From Lysobacter antibioticus (GTDB lineage Bacteria; Pseudomonadota; Gammaproteobacteria; Xanthomonadales; Xanthomonadaceae), in NCBI RefSeq assembly GCF_000731095.1, contig NZ_JMTZ01000009.1, positions 79,191 through 143,190 of the forward strand: a stretch of DNA of 64,000 bases. Direction: 5' to 3'. Made by a program: the position numbers and the translations under genes. The stretch's first letter is position 1. Every line of letters begins with the position of its first letter. Shown piece after piece: positions 45,992 to 55,850 of the stretch. Below the pieces are notes generated by a model, which was not told the origin of the DNA, ran no database searches, and saw only the letters and a program-made list of their open reading frames with translations.

Positions 45992-46864
45992 ATGACCGAC
46001 CGCCCCTCCTGCTATCCCGGCCCTTCGGCCGCGCTGCTCGCCAGTGCCGGCCCCGGCCGCGCGCCGCTGCTCGACGTGCTCAGCAAACCGGTGCCGTCGG
46101 GCCTGTTCGATTCCCCGCTGGATACCCGCCACGTGCTATGCCTGCACGAAGGCCATCCTGTGCCGGTGTCCTATCGCGTCCAGGGCCACGAGCGCCAGGG
46201 CGTGCGCATCCACGGCCAGTTCTGCGTGGTACCGGCCGGGTCGAGCACGCGCTGGATCGTGTCGAAGCCGGCGCGTTCGCTGCTGCTTAGGCTGACGCCG
46301 TCGTTGCTGCGCGAAAGCGCGGATGCGATGGGTTTGGGTGCCTACGATGCCGACCTCGCGCCGTCGATCCACATCCGCGACCCGCAGGTCGAACGCATCG
46401 GCTGGATGATGCAGGCCGAAGACAACGACGCGTATCCGGGCGGCCGCCTGTTCAGCGACAGTCTCGCCTCCGCGCTCGCGGCGCGCTTGCTGGCGTTGCA
46501 ATCGCGCAAGACGCTGACGACAGTCAAGCCCGGACGCGCCCTGCCCGCCTGGCGCCTGCGTCACGTGGTCGAGTACATCGAGGCGCACCTCGACGAGGAT
46601 CTGAGCCTGGCCGAGCTGGCGAGCGTGGCCGGCTTCAGCCTGTCCCATTTCAAGCCGCTGTTCAAACAGGCGGTGGGCATGCCGGTGCACCGCTTCGTGC
46701 TCGAGCGGCGCGTCGAGCGCGCACGTACGCTGTTGCTGCAAGGCGGCAAGAGCATGAGCGAGATCGCGCTCGAAGCCGGCTTCGCCCATCCCAGCCACAT
46801 GGCCCGTTGCATGCGGCGCTTGCTCGGTGTCGGCCCCAGACAGATCGTGGACTCGCTGCACTGA
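45992..46864 (+). CDS. AraC-family transcriptional regulator
   Basis: 290 residues. The N-terminal about 170 residues form a sensing domain of the type that often carries short cupin-like beta strands; the C-terminal 100 residues are the AraC double helix-turn-helix, with the first helix in LSLAELASVAGFSLSHFKPLFKQAVG and the second in KSMSEIALEAGFAHPSHMARCMRRLLG, then the family tail GVGPRQIV. It is transcribed divergently from the alpha/beta hydrolase across a 142-bp gap and is the obvious candidate to regulate it, possibly in response to a substrate of that enzyme. Confidence 0.93.
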   Translation: MTDRPSCYPGPSAALLASAGPGRAPLLDVLSKPVPSGLFDSPLDTRHVLCLHEGHPVPVSYRVQGHERQGVRIHGQFCVVPAGSSTRWIVSKPARSLLLRLTPSLLRESADAMGLGAYDADLAPSIHIRDPQVERIGWMMQAEDNDAYPGGRLFSDSLASALAARLLALQSRKTLTTVKPGRALPAWRLRHVVEYIEAHLDEDLSLAELASVAGFSLSHFKPLFKQAVGMPVHRFVLERRVERARTLLLQGGKSMSEIALEAGFAHPSHMARCMRRLLGVGPRQIVDSLH

Positions 46865-46925
46865 GTGGACGGCGAGTATCACGGGCACACCCTGCAGCCT
46901 TGTCCGGAACGCGAATACAAGCAAA

Positions 46926-46953
46926 AACAGCCCCGGCCAAAGCCGGGGCTGTT
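46926..46953. terminator. Convergent rho-independent terminator
   Basis: 12-bp perfect stem AACAGCCCCGGC, loop CAAA. A-run on the left and T-run on the right let it act for both the AraC gene and the S8 protease gene. Confidence 0.92.
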
Positions 46954-46986
46954 CGTTTTAACGGGCTGACGATGGCTAAACCTCGA

Positions 46987-49098
46987 TCAGAACCTGATGC
47001 TCCAGCTTTCGAGCGTACCGGTGTCGCTGGCGTAATTGTCGCGCACGCGCAGCTTCCAGGTGCCGTTCAAGTCCTCGGTCGACAGATTCAGCGCCTGCGA
47101 GAGCCTGACGTCGTCGGCGCTGTCGCTGGTGTTATAGCTCTTCACCAGGTAAGTCGTACCGTCCGGCGCGACCAGGTCGATGCGCAGGTCGCCGCGGTAG
47201 CTGTGGTCGATCGCCACCGTCACCGTCGCATTGCTCGGCGCCTTGCCGGCGCGGCCGGCGACCGTGACCGGGCTTTCCAGCGTGGCGACGTCCTTGATCG
47301 CGAAGTCGGTGTCGTTGGTGTAGGTCTGCACGCCGGCAGGCGCGGCCACCGTGACCGAAGCGGTCTTGGTGTGGGTAGCCCCGGCGTTGTCGGTAACGGT
47401 CAGGCTGACGTTGTAGGTGCCGGCCGCGGCATAGGTGCGACTGGGATTGGTCGCGGCCGACAGCGCGCTGCCGTCGCCGAAGTTCCAGCTGCGCGAGACG
47501 ATGTTGCCGTCGTTGTCGGTCGAGGCATCGGTGAAGGTCACCGTCAAACCGTTGACCTGGCTGTTGAAATTCGCCACCGGATTGAGATTGCCGCCGGCCG
47601 CGCCGCCGATACGGATCGCCTCGGCGATGGCCGCGTTGGCGTCGACCAGGCCGGCGCCGCAACCGCCGGGGCAAGCGGCCAGAGCAATCGCACGGCTGGA
47701 GTCCTTCAAGGCCTGTTCCACCTGCGCCGGGGTCAGCGGGGCGGCGACGGCCGACTGCATCAGCGCCGCGATGCCGGCGACGTGCGGGGCGGCCATCGAA
47801 GTGCCGTGATTGAACTTGTAGTCTGCGACGCCCTGCGCTCGCAGACCGGTATTGCCGAGCGACAGAACCCCCTGCTCGAGATGATTGACGTCGCAGTAAG
47901 GTTCCCGACCGAGCGCGAGGAAGCGCAAATTCGGGCTGCAGATTTCGCCGCCCGGGGCGGAGACGTCGATGGTTCCGCCGTAGTTCGAGTAGAACGCGCG
48001 GTCGCCGTTGCGGTCGGTCGCCGCCACCGCGATCACGCGGTTGCAGTTGGCCGGAGTGAAGCCGGACACGTCGATGTTGCTGTTGCCGGCCGCGACCACG
48101 ACTGTGGCGCCGGCGTCGGCGGCGCGGTCGATCGCGGCTTGATAGGCCGGGTCGCATTGCGCTGACGGGCCTCCCAGGCTCAGGTTGATGATCTCGGCGG
48201 GATTCGGGTTGTCCGGCACGCCATCGACATGCAGGCCCGCGGCCCACATGATTGCATCGGAGATGTCCACGGTGGTGCCGCCGCATCGGCCGAGCACGCG
48301 GATCGGGACCACGCGTGCGGCGTGCGCTACGCCGGCCACGCCGGCGGCGTTGTTGGTCGCCGCGCCGATGGTGCCGGCGACGTGACTGCCGTGCCAGCTG
48401 GAGTTCTTCGCTTTCGACAGGGCATTGCACTCGCGATCCAGCGCCAGCCAGTCGCCCTCGTCGTTCGGATTATTGTCCCGGCCGTCGTTGTCGCGCGAAC
48501 GTACCGGGTCGGTGATGAAATCGTAGCCGGGCAACAGGTTGTTGGCTGCACTGAGCTCGGCGTGCGGGGTGATGCCGGTATCGATCACCGCGACGACGGT
48601 GCCGGCGCCGCGCGCACGGTCCCAGGCGGTGTTGATGCGCGCGCCGGCGACGCCGGAGTAGTGCCACTGCTCGCCGTAACGGGTGTCGTTCGGCTCCATC
48701 GTGTGGTTCCACACGCGGTTGACCTGCACCGACTCGACGTTCGGGTCGGCGGCCAGTTGCCGCATCAGCGTCTCGGCGTCGACCCGGTCGAGCTTGGTTT
48801 CGGCGCGCACCAGGTCGGAACCGACCGCCAGGCGTCGCACGTGCTTCATGGCGATCAGCCGGCCGGCGATCTTGGCGCGCACGGCCTCGCGCAGGGAGGA
48901 CGCCACCTTGGCGGTGTCTCGGCGCTGTAGCGAGCCGTTGCGATACTTGACGATGAAGCCGTCGTAGCCTTGCGGCGCCTGCAGGCCATCCAGATGAACC
49001 TGGCCGGCAAAGGCCGGGGCGGCCAAGGCGGACAAGGCCAATACCGTGGCGGCGGCCAGCGCGTTCTTGCGAATGCCGTTGTTCGTTGCAGTGGACAT
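46987..49098 (-). CDS. Secreted subtilase with PKD and proprotein-convertase P domain (first)
   Basis: 703 residues. A signal peptide (1-31, ending AFAG) is followed by an inhibitor_I9-like propeptide (about 45-135), the S8 catalytic domain with Asp173 (VIDTG), His236 (WHGSH) and Ser434 (GTSMAAPH), a PKD domain (about 507-590, NPVANFNSQVNGLTVTFTD) and a C-terminal P domain (about 600-703) typical of Lysobacter/Xanthomonas extracellular proteases. It is likely secreted by the type II pathway and lyses or feeds on other cells. A near paralogue lies upstream on the same strand; each has its own terminator of the same type. Confidence 0.95.
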   Translation of the reverse strand: MSTATNNGIRKNALAAATVLALSALAAPAFAGQVHLDGLQAPQGYDGFIVKYRNGSLQRRDTAKVASSLREAVRAKIAGRLIAMKHVRRLAVGSDLVRAETKLDRVDAETLMRQLAADPNVESVQVNRVWNHTMEPNDTRYGEQWHYSGVAGARINTAWDRARGAGTVVAVIDTGITPHAELSAANNLLPGYDFITDPVRSRDNDGRDNNPNDEGDWLALDRECNALSKAKNSSWHGSHVAGTIGAATNNAAGVAGVAHAARVVPIRVLGRCGGTTVDISDAIMWAAGLHVDGVPDNPNPAEIINLSLGGPSAQCDPAYQAAIDRAADAGATVVVAAGNSNIDVSGFTPANCNRVIAVAATDRNGDRAFYSNYGGTIDVSAPGGEICSPNLRFLALGREPYCDVNHLEQGVLSLGNTGLRAQGVADYKFNHGTSMAAPHVAGIAALMQSAVAAPLTPAQVEQALKDSSRAIALAACPGGCGAGLVDANAAIAEAIRIGGAAGGNLNPVANFNSQVNGLTVTFTDASTDNDGNIVSRSWNFGDGSALSAATNPSRTYAAAGTYNVSLTVTDNAGATHTKTASVTVAAPAGVQTYTNDTDFAIKDVATLESPVTVAGRAGKAPSNATVTVAIDHSYRGDLRIDLVAPDGTTYLVKSYNTSDSADDVRLSQALNLSTEDLNGTWKLRVRDNYASDTGTLESWSIRF

Positions 49099-49378
49099 CT
49101 GGAACCCCTCTGAGCTAACGGAATATCGAGTCCCGGAGGACTCGCTGATGTCCGGCCTTCGTCGGCGGGCGACGCCATGAGACCGGTGTCTCAGGTGTAG
49201 TGGGATCGAGTCCCGCGCGGCTTCTAAGGAGATATCTCTTTTTCCTCATTTGTCGTGCGACGGTGGGTTTGCGCGGATGAATGGCCTTGGGCCGTGCCGT
49301 GGACGCGCGCGCAGCGGGCCGCCGCCACGGGCCGGGCGAAGCTTGGGCCGCGTGACGGGGGCTTGCGCGGACAGGAGC

Positions 49379-49410
49379 CAATCCCCCTGCCCCCCTTTTT
49401 CAAAGGGGGG
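49379..49410. repeat. Dispersed C6/G6 palindromic repeat (copy 3, inverted)
   Basis: AATCCCCCTGCCCCCCTTTTT then CAAAGGGGGG, the reverse complement of the 13831 and 18634 elements. Intergenic between the two proteases. Confidence 0.75.
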
Positions 49411-49475
49411 AATGGCCGAAACCGCAAACAAAACCGAAGCCGAGGCAGGGGCCGGAGCCCATGCCGCCGAGAACA

Positions 49476-49505
49476 AAACAGCCCCGGCCGGGGCCGGGGC
49501 TGTTT
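49476..49505 (-). terminator. Rho-independent terminator of the upstream subtilase
   Basis: 14-bp perfect stem AAACAGCCCCGGCC with a very short loop and flanking A-run. Nearly the same stem as at 46926, as expected of duplicated genes. Confidence 0.9.
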
Positions 49506-49537
49506 CGTCGTTACGGACTATCGGTGAGCTGTATCGA

Positions 49538-51637
49538 TCAGAACTTGATGCTCCAGCTGTCGATCTTGCCGGTGTCGTTGGCGTAGTTGTCGCGTGCGCG
49601 CAATTTCCAGGTGCCGTTCAGAGTCTCGGTCGACAGGTTCAGGGTCACCGTACCGCGGATGTCGTTGGCGCTGTCGCTGGTGTTGTAGTTCTTCAGCAGA
49701 TAGGTCGAGCCGTCCGGTGCGACCAGGTCGACGCGCACGTCGCCGCGGAAGCTGTGCTCGATCGCCACCGTCACCGTCGCGTTGCTCGGTGCATTGCCGC
49801 TGCGACCCGACACCGTGATCGGGCTTTCGGTCGTGTTGAGGTCGGTGATCGCGTAGTCGGCGGTGTTGCTGTAGGTCTGCACGCCGCCGCCCGGCGCGGT
49901 CACCGTGACCGAGGCGGTCTTGGTGTGGGTGCCGCCGGCGTTGTCGGTGACGGTCAGGCTGACGTTATAGGTACCGGCCGCCGCATACGCATGGCTGGGG
50001 TTGGTGGCGGTCGAAGCCGCAGTGCCGTCGCCGAAGTTCCAGCTACGCGAGACGATGTTGCCGTCGCTGTCGGTCGAGCTGTCGGTGAAGGTCGCGGTCA
50101 GGCCGTTGACGGCGGAGCTGAAGTTCGCCACCGGCTTGACGTTGCCGCCCACCCCGCCCTGCGCCGCCAACACCGCGGCCGCGGCGTCGATCAGGCCGGG
50201 ACCGCAGCCGCCGGGGCACTTGGCTGCGGTGATCGGGCGAGCGGTCTGGCCGAGGATCGCAAGCACTTGCGCGGTGGTCTTCGGCACCGGTGCCACGGCC
50301 TGCATCAGCGCGACCACGCCGGCGACGTGCGGCGTCGCCATCGAGGTGCCCTGCATGAAGCCGTAGCCGTTGCCGTTGACTGTCGACAGGACGCCCTGGT
50401 TGTCATGACTCCGGGCGCAGCTGGGCGCTTGCCCCAGCGGCAGGAATTCGGCCAAGGGCGAACAGGTCTCGCCGCCCGGCGCGGTGATGTCGATGCCGGC
50501 GCCGTAGCTCGAGTAGAAGGCGCGATTGCCGCCGAGGTCGCTGGCGGCGACGGTCACCACGTTGTTGCAGCTCGCCGGGGTCGCGCCGGAGACGTTGATG
50601 TTGCTGTTGCCTGCAGCCGCGACCACGATCGCGCCGGCAGCGGTGGCGCGATCGATCGCGTCCTGGTAGCTCGGGGTCTCGCTGCAGGGTTGGTCTCCGC
50701 CGAGCGAAAGGTTGATCACTTCGGCGGGATTCGCATTGGCCGGCACGCCCGGAACCGCGATGCCTGCCGCCCAGAGGATGCCGTCGACGATGTCCGAGGT
50801 TGCGCCCAGGCCGTCCTTGCCCATCGAACGAATCGGCACGACCTTCGCGCCATAAGCCACGCCGGCGACGCCGGCGGCGTTGTTGGTCAGCGCGGCGATG
50901 GTGCCGGCGACGTGGGTACCATGCTTGATGTTCGAGGAGTCGGTCGCATTGGCGTCGCGGCCGTCGCCGTCGTCGGAACGACCGCAGCCTGCGGTCGCGC
51001 CGACCGTGGCGCACTCGGCGGCGCTGTAGCCCACCGCCGAGGTGACCATGTCGTAGCCGGGCAGGATATTGGCGCTCAGATCGGTGTGCGCCAGGATGCC
51101 GCTGTCGACCACCGCCACGACCACACCGTTGCCGTTGCTGCTGTCCCAGGCGGCCGCCACGTTGGCGCCGACGGCGCTGTTGGCGTAATGCCACTGCTCG
51201 TTGTAGCGGGTATCGTTCGGTTGCATCAGCAACCGCATCGGCAGGTCGGGCTCGATCGAGACCACATTAGGGTCGGCCGCGATCTGGCGCATCAGCGCCT
51301 CCGCCTCGATCCGGCCCAGCTTGCGGTCGGCACGGACGACGTCGGCGCCGAGCGCCATACGACGGAAATGCTGAAGGCCGAACTTCTTGCCGCCGGCGCG
51401 GCTCGCCTCTATCCGGGCTACGGCCTTGCTCAGCGAGGAACTCAAGGCGGTCGTACTGGTGCGCGGCGCGCTGCCATCGCGATACTTGACGATGAACTGG
51501 CCGTACTCGCCCCCCTGCTTGAGGCCTCCCAGGTGCGCCTGCCCGGCGAATGCCGGAGCGGCCAGTGCGGACAGGGCCAACACCGTGGCGGTGGCCAATA
51601 CGTTCATGCGAATGCCGTTATTCGATACAGTGGACAT
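49538..51637 (-). CDS. Secreted subtilase with PKD and P domain (second)
   Basis: 699 residues, with the same domain order as its downstream paralogue: signal peptide (about 1-31), propeptide, S8 domain with VAVVDSG, KHGTHVAGT and MQGTSMATPH as Asp/His/Ser sites, PKD (NPVANFSSAVNGLTATFTD-like block) and P domain ending DNYANDTGKIDSWSIKF. Both proteins share the signal sequence pattern RMNVLATATVLALSALAAPAFAG, so it is a tandem duplication that diverged. It is probably regulated together with its neighbour; the large winged-helix regulator starting at 51940 is divergent from this gene and is a candidate regulator. Confidence 0.95.
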   Translation of the reverse strand: MSTVSNNGIRMNVLATATVLALSALAAPAFAGQAHLGGLKQGGEYGQFIVKYRDGSAPRTSTTALSSSLSKAVARIEASRAGGKKFGLQHFRRMALGADVVRADRKLGRIEAEALMRQIAADPNVVSIEPDLPMRLLMQPNDTRYNEQWHYANSAVGANVAAAWDSSNGNGVVVAVVDSGILAHTDLSANILPGYDMVTSAVGYSAAECATVGATAGCGRSDDGDGRDANATDSSNIKHGTHVAGTIAALTNNAAGVAGVAYGAKVVPIRSMGKDGLGATSDIVDGILWAAGIAVPGVPANANPAEVINLSLGGDQPCSETPSYQDAIDRATAAGAIVVAAAGNSNINVSGATPASCNNVVTVAASDLGGNRAFYSSYGAGIDITAPGGETCSPLAEFLPLGQAPSCARSHDNQGVLSTVNGNGYGFMQGTSMATPHVAGVVALMQAVAPVPKTTAQVLAILGQTARPITAAKCPGGCGPGLIDAAAAVLAAQGGVGGNVKPVANFSSAVNGLTATFTDSSTDSDGNIVSRSWNFGDGTAASTATNPSHAYAAAGTYNVSLTVTDNAGGTHTKTASVTVTAPGGGVQTYSNTADYAITDLNTTESPITVSGRSGNAPSNATVTVAIEHSFRGDVRVDLVAPDGSTYLLKNYNTSDSANDIRGTVTLNLSTETLNGTWKLRARDNYANDTGKIDSWSIKF

Positions 51638-51939
51638 CTAAAGAATCCCCTCTGAGCTATCGGAATATCGAGTCCTGGGACGGACTCGCTGAATCCGGTC
51701 TTCGTCGGTGGCGGACGCTGCGAGACCGGTGTCCCAGGTGTAGTGCGCTCAGATGCCCTTTGACCTCTGACGAGAGATCACTTTTTTCTCATTTGTGCTC
51801 TGAAACGGTAGTACTGTCACATTAATAGGGCGGCGCTCCCTCGCGGAGACGCCTGCCCCCAGCGATAGGCATGCGGCAGGATGTTGCGGCCTGGCGATCG
51901 ACCGCCAGCATCGACTTCGTAAAGCGGCTGAGGCTACCG

Positions 51940-54879
51940 ATGACAGACACGCGCACGCCGCCCTGGCCCCCCGATTCGCGCTATCTGCGAACCGGCGACC
52001 TCGTGATCGACCTGCGCTACCGCCGGGTCTGTTGCGGCAGCGTCGAGGTCGAGCTGCCGCAGCGTCTGTTCGACTTGCTGGTGCTGCTGATGGCCGAGCC
52101 GCACACCCTGCATGGCCGCGCCGAGCTGTTCGCACGCCTGTGGCCGGGCCTGGTGGTCGAAGACGCCAACCTCTCGCAGAACATGTGGCTGCTGCGCAAG
52201 GCGCTCGGCGAACCGCGCAAGGCCTGGATCCGCACGGTGGCCAAGGGCGGTTACGTATTCGAACCTCCCGAACCGGTCGAATGGTTCGCCGAACTGCCGG
52301 CGCCGGCCGAACCTGCAGCGGCTGTCGCAGCGTCGGCCGATACCGGCGACACCGTCGAATCGGCCGGGGCCCTCGAAGCGCGACTGGCCGAGGAACCGAG
52401 CGCAGCGGCGACGGCCGCCGCGCTCGAACCTGAACCCACGTCGGAACCGGCAGTACGCCGAAGTACGTCGGCGGTGCCGCGCTGGAAGCGTTGGGCGCGT
52501 CCGCTCGCCTGGGCCGCTGCGGTACTGGCCATCGTCGCCATCGCCGGCTCGCTGCTGTGGTTGCGCGACTCCAAGTCGCCCCCCTCGTCGGCTGGCACGC
52601 TCCCGTTGACGGTGGCCCTGATCGAAGTGGAAGACCGCGCCAATGCCGCGCGCTGGCCGGTGAAGCTGTTGCGCGAATGGTTGCGTTGGAAACTCGGCAG
52701 CCTGCCGGAAGTGACGCTGCTGACCGAGGCCGACCTCGCCGCCGATGGCGAGACGAGCTCGCCGAAGGTGATCTTTCTGTCGTCCGGCGTGGCCAGCGGC
52801 GATGCCTCGCAAATACTCATCAGGGCCCGCTTCCACGACGAAGGCCAGGAACAGCGACTTGAAGTCACCGGACCGATCTCGCAGGTGCCGGCGATGGTCG
52901 ACACGCTGTCGCAGCAGGTGATGGCCAAGCTCGTCCCGGGCCGCGCCGACGGCTGGCCGGCGCTGAACCTGGCTGCGCCGGCCGCGCGCCGCTACGCCGA
53001 TGCGGTCGAAGCCATCGATCGGCGCGACTGGATCGCCGCGGCGGCGATCTCCAACGAAGTCGTCCGCCAGGCCCCCCGCTTCGGTCTGGCGCGAATGCAG
53101 CTGGCGCGCGCGCAATCGCGCCTGGCCCAGGCCACCGCGGCGATCGAGCAGATGCAGATCGCCATCGAGTCGACCAAGCCGGTGCCGGCCGAAGTCGAGG
53201 AATCGATGCGCGCCGAAGCCCTGGCGATGGACCCGCGGCGCCATCAGCAGGCACGCGAGGCGTTCGCGAAACTGGTCGCGCGTTATCCCGCGCAGTCGAA
53301 CTACGCCCTTCAATACGCCCATTTGCTGTCGCAAACCGGCGAGCTGCGGCAGGCCTTGAAGATGCTGTCGGCGCCCGAATGGGAACGCAAGCCGATGGGT
53401 ACGCGCATCGCCCGTCTGCTGCAGATCAGCGAAATCCACCAGTTGATGGGCGATCCCGAGCGCATGCGCGAATACGCGCGCAGCGCCGAGCGCATCACCC
53501 GCGAGGCCGGCGCCGGTTGGGAACTGGAACACGGCAACGCCCTGCTGATGATCGCGGTGGCCGACACCATGCAATATAAGGAGCGCGCCGACGTCGGCCA
53601 GTACGAGCAGGCGGCCCAGCGATTGGAAGCGGCCGGCAACCGCACCCGGGCGCTGTTCGCGCGCTTCCTCGCCGAAGCCACCGCCGCGCCGGACGCGGCC
53701 TCCGCCGCGCGCATGCAGACCTTGTTGGCGCAGGCCCGCGCAGGCGGCTACCGCCGTCTCGAGATCGATATCCTCGCGCGCGCCGCCGGCCAGCACTACA
53801 AGGCGGGCGACTGGCCCGGTTATCGCAAACTGCTCGAAGAAGCCTTGATGGTCACCCACGATTCCGGCGACGTGCTGATCGGCAACCGGCTCGCGATGGC
53901 CCTGCTCGTCGAGGACATCGTCGGCGCCCGCTTCGACAGCGCCGCCGAGCGCTTGCGCCAGTTGCGCAAGGCCGGCTTGCAGGGCCGCTGGGTCGTCGAT
54001 CTGGCGCATTTCGAAGCGGCGCTGAGCTCGATCCACGGCCGCTACGCCTATGCCGTCGCGGTGCTGGACGGTGCCGAGCGCGAGCTGGCCAAGCTGCCGG
54101 ACGGCGGCGCCGGCGAATTGCGCGCCCGCATCGCTTGCCTGCGCGCCGAGGCCCGCCTGCCGCTGGGCGATCTGCAAGCGGCGCGCAGCGACTGGTTGCG
54201 CTGCGGCGCCTCCGAGCAGCAATCCAACCAGGTCTCGCCCCTGGTCGGCCGTGCCCGCACCGAATGGCTCGGTGGCGACGAGCAAGCCGCGACAGAACTG
54301 CTGCGACATGCGCAAACCGAGCTGGCGAAGCTGGGCGATTCGCCCGAGGGCTCGGAAGCGGCGATCGAGATCGCCACGCTGTTGACGCGCACCGGCGCCC
54401 TAGCCGAATCCGATCGTCTCTACCAACGCGCCCTGCCCTTGATGCGCACGGCGCAATACCAGTGGTTGGTCGCCAGCGCCGAGACCGGCCTGGCCGAGAA
54501 CGCCGCCGCACGCGGCGATTGGGCCGCCAGCCGCCGCCTAGTCGCCGATGCGCGCAGCAAGATACCCGCCGATGCCTGGCCCTTGACCAGCCGCCTGGAC
54601 TTGCTCGACATCGTCGCCGCCTTGGCCGGCGACGATAAGCAACGCGCGACGGCCTTGGCCTCGGCGCTGCACGCGAAAGCGCAGCGCAGCGGCGACCGCG
54701 TGACCCAGATGGAATTGCACAGCCTGATGCCGCACGGTGTGGTGGCCGCCGATTGCAGCCGCAACCATCGCGACAGCATGACCGCCAGCACCGGCATGCG
54801 CGGTGCAGGCCTGCTGTGGTTGAAGCCTAAATCGCAAGTGCTGGCGGCGGAACCGGCGCTAGAAACGCTGTCGCCTTGA
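51940..54879 (+). CDS. Membrane-bound winged-helix regulator with TPR-rich C-terminus (CadC-like)
   Basis: 979 residues. An N-terminal OmpR/PhoB-type winged helix (about 20-108, ending KGGYVFEPP) faces the cytoplasm, an Ala/Pro-rich linker follows, one TM helix (about 188-209) crosses the membrane, and the periplasmic remainder is Ala-rich and helical with tetratricopeptide-like repeats. This is the plan of CadC/ToxR-type one-component regulators. It is divergent from the second protease with about 300 bp between the starts. ATG with GAGG Shine-Dalgarno; an upstream ATG 23 codons earlier gives no recognisable sequence. Regulation of the proteases is inference. Confidence 0.87.
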   Translation: MTDTRTPPWPPDSRYLRTGDLVIDLRYRRVCCGSVEVELPQRLFDLLVLLMAEPHTLHGRAELFARLWPGLVVEDANLSQNMWLLRKALGEPRKAWIRTVAKGGYVFEPPEPVEWFAELPAPAEPAAAVAASADTGDTVESAGALEARLAEEPSAAATAAALEPEPTSEPAVRRSTSAVPRWKRWARPLAWAAAVLAIVAIAGSLLWLRDSKSPPSSAGTLPLTVALIEVEDRANAARWPVKLLREWLRWKLGSLPEVTLLTEADLAADGETSSPKVIFLSSGVASGDASQILIRARFHDEGQEQRLEVTGPISQVPAMVDTLSQQVMAKLVPGRADGWPALNLAAPAARRYADAVEAIDRRDWIAAAAISNEVVRQAPRFGLARMQLARAQSRLAQATAAIEQMQIAIESTKPVPAEVEESMRAEALAMDPRRHQQAREAFAKLVARYPAQSNYALQYAHLLSQTGELRQALKMLSAPEWERKPMGTRIARLLQISEIHQLMGDPERMREYARSAERITREAGAGWELEHGNALLMIAVADTMQYKERADVGQYEQAAQRLEAAGNRTRALFARFLAEATAAPDAASAARMQTLLAQARAGGYRRLEIDILARAAGQHYKAGDWPGYRKLLEEALMVTHDSGDVLIGNRLAMALLVEDIVGARFDSAAERLRQLRKAGLQGRWVVDLAHFEAALSSIHGRYAYAVAVLDGAERELAKLPDGGAGELRARIACLRAEARLPLGDLQAARSDWLRCGASEQQSNQVSPLVGRARTEWLGGDEQAATELLRHAQTELAKLGDSPEGSEAAIEIATLLTRTGALAESDRLYQRALPLMRTAQYQWLVASAETGLAENAAARGDWAASRRLVADARSKIPADAWPLTSRLDLLDIVAALAGDDKQRATALASALHAKAQRSGDRVTQMELHSLMPHGVVAADCSRNHRDSMTASTGMRGAGLLWLKPKSQVLAAEPALETLSP

Positions 54880-55289
54880 CCTCCAAAGCCTTCGCCGACA
54901 ACGGCCAAAACAAATCCCCCGGCGCAGTTGCTCTATCCCGGCCTCGATATACGTGGGCGCCTGCCCCCTTTGTCAAAGGGGGCGAAATAACGTGTGCCTC
55001 CAAATCTTGTTCGCACAGTGCAAGGACCCCTGGGCCGCCCCTCCCGTTGGAGAGGGGCGAGCCGGTTCGCTGGAGGCCACGATGCTGCCGTCGCCCCCCA
55101 TTTGGAAAATTGGGGGATGGGGGGTTGGCTCCTCGCAGCAACGGCCGAAGCAGTCCCCCGGTATAACCGCTCTCCCCTTGCCGCCGTTCACGCGGGCCTC
55201 TGCCCACTTCTTCAACCCGGTCACGGCGACCGCGATCTTGCATGGTGCTGGGTGTTGCTACGTCGTACGGCGCCCTGGAACGAACAACC
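54880..55289. repeat. Intergenic region with C/G-run palindromes
   Basis: 410 bases between convergent genes. It contains CCCCCTTTGTCAAAGGGGG at about 54964-54982, CCCCTCCCGTTGGAGAGGGG at about 55037-55056 and CCCCCCATTTGGAAAATTGGGGG at about 55095-55118, the last followed by ATGGGGGGTT, all variants of the dispersed element. These can act as terminators for the regulator and phzB. No convincing ORF. Confidence 0.6.
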
Positions 55290-55781
55290 TCAAGCCGGAA
55301 TGCCTTCGCGCTTGATCGCCGGAATCGGAATGCCGAGCGCGCGCATCTGCTGGTAGGGGTTCATGAACTCGCGGTTCTGCTTGATCTTTCCATTCTCCAG
55401 CAGGAAGGAATGGATGAAGTGGTTGCTGTAGTAGCCCGGCGGATAACCGGGGAACAGGATCTGCCCTTCGCCGTCGCACTCGACCCAGAAACGGTTCGGG
55501 TCCTGGGTCTCGAAGATCTGCACGTTCTTCCATTCCCAATCCGGGAAGCACTTCAGCGACCAGGCGCCGTGCGCCTTCAGGCCTTCGTGGCCGCGCGAAA
55601 CGATGGGCTCGCCGGTGTCGTTGGTCCACAGGCCGCCGCTGCCGTCGGGCGTGAACAACAGATAGCGGGTCAGTCGCGTCTCGCCCTTGCGGCTCATATA
55701 GTCCTCGACCACCGCCCGGTGCCTGCGACGCAGATCGTCGTCGCTGCTGGCCTCGGAAGTCTTGAATGCATGTTCAATCAT
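55290..55781 (-). CDS. phzB: Phenazine biosynthesis protein PhzA/B
   Basis: 163-residue NTF2-like protein that helps condense two PhzF-derived ketone molecules to the tricyclic phenazine precursor. Conserved residues seen are the Arg in RLTRYLLFTPDG, the HGAWSLKCFPDW His and the Glu of NREFMNPYQQMRALGI. Only one A/B copy is present in this operon, as in most phenazine producers outside Pseudomonas, which have separate phzA and phzB. It is the last gene of the operon. Start at MIEHAF is preceded by GAGG eight bases upstream; the ATG eight codons earlier is possible. Confidence 0.95.
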   Translation of the reverse strand: MIEHAFKTSEASSDDDLRRRHRAVVEDYMSRKGETRLTRYLLFTPDGSGGLWTNDTGEPIVSRGHEGLKAHGAWSLKCFPDWEWKNVQIFETQDPNRFWVECDGEGQILFPGYPPGYYSNHFIHSFLLENGKIKQNREFMNPYQQMRALGIPIPAIKREGIPA

Positions 55782-55850
55782 GATGCCGTCCTCTGTGTAT
55801 GGCATGAGTCGATCGGTACAAACTGCTTGCCGGCCGGATGCCGCCGGGCC

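Noticed and set aside
51934..54315. 793-residue antisense open frame under the winged-helix regulator
   Set aside because: Low-complexity Gly/Ala/Gln/Arg shadow; the plus-strand frame has clear domains and Shine-Dalgarno.
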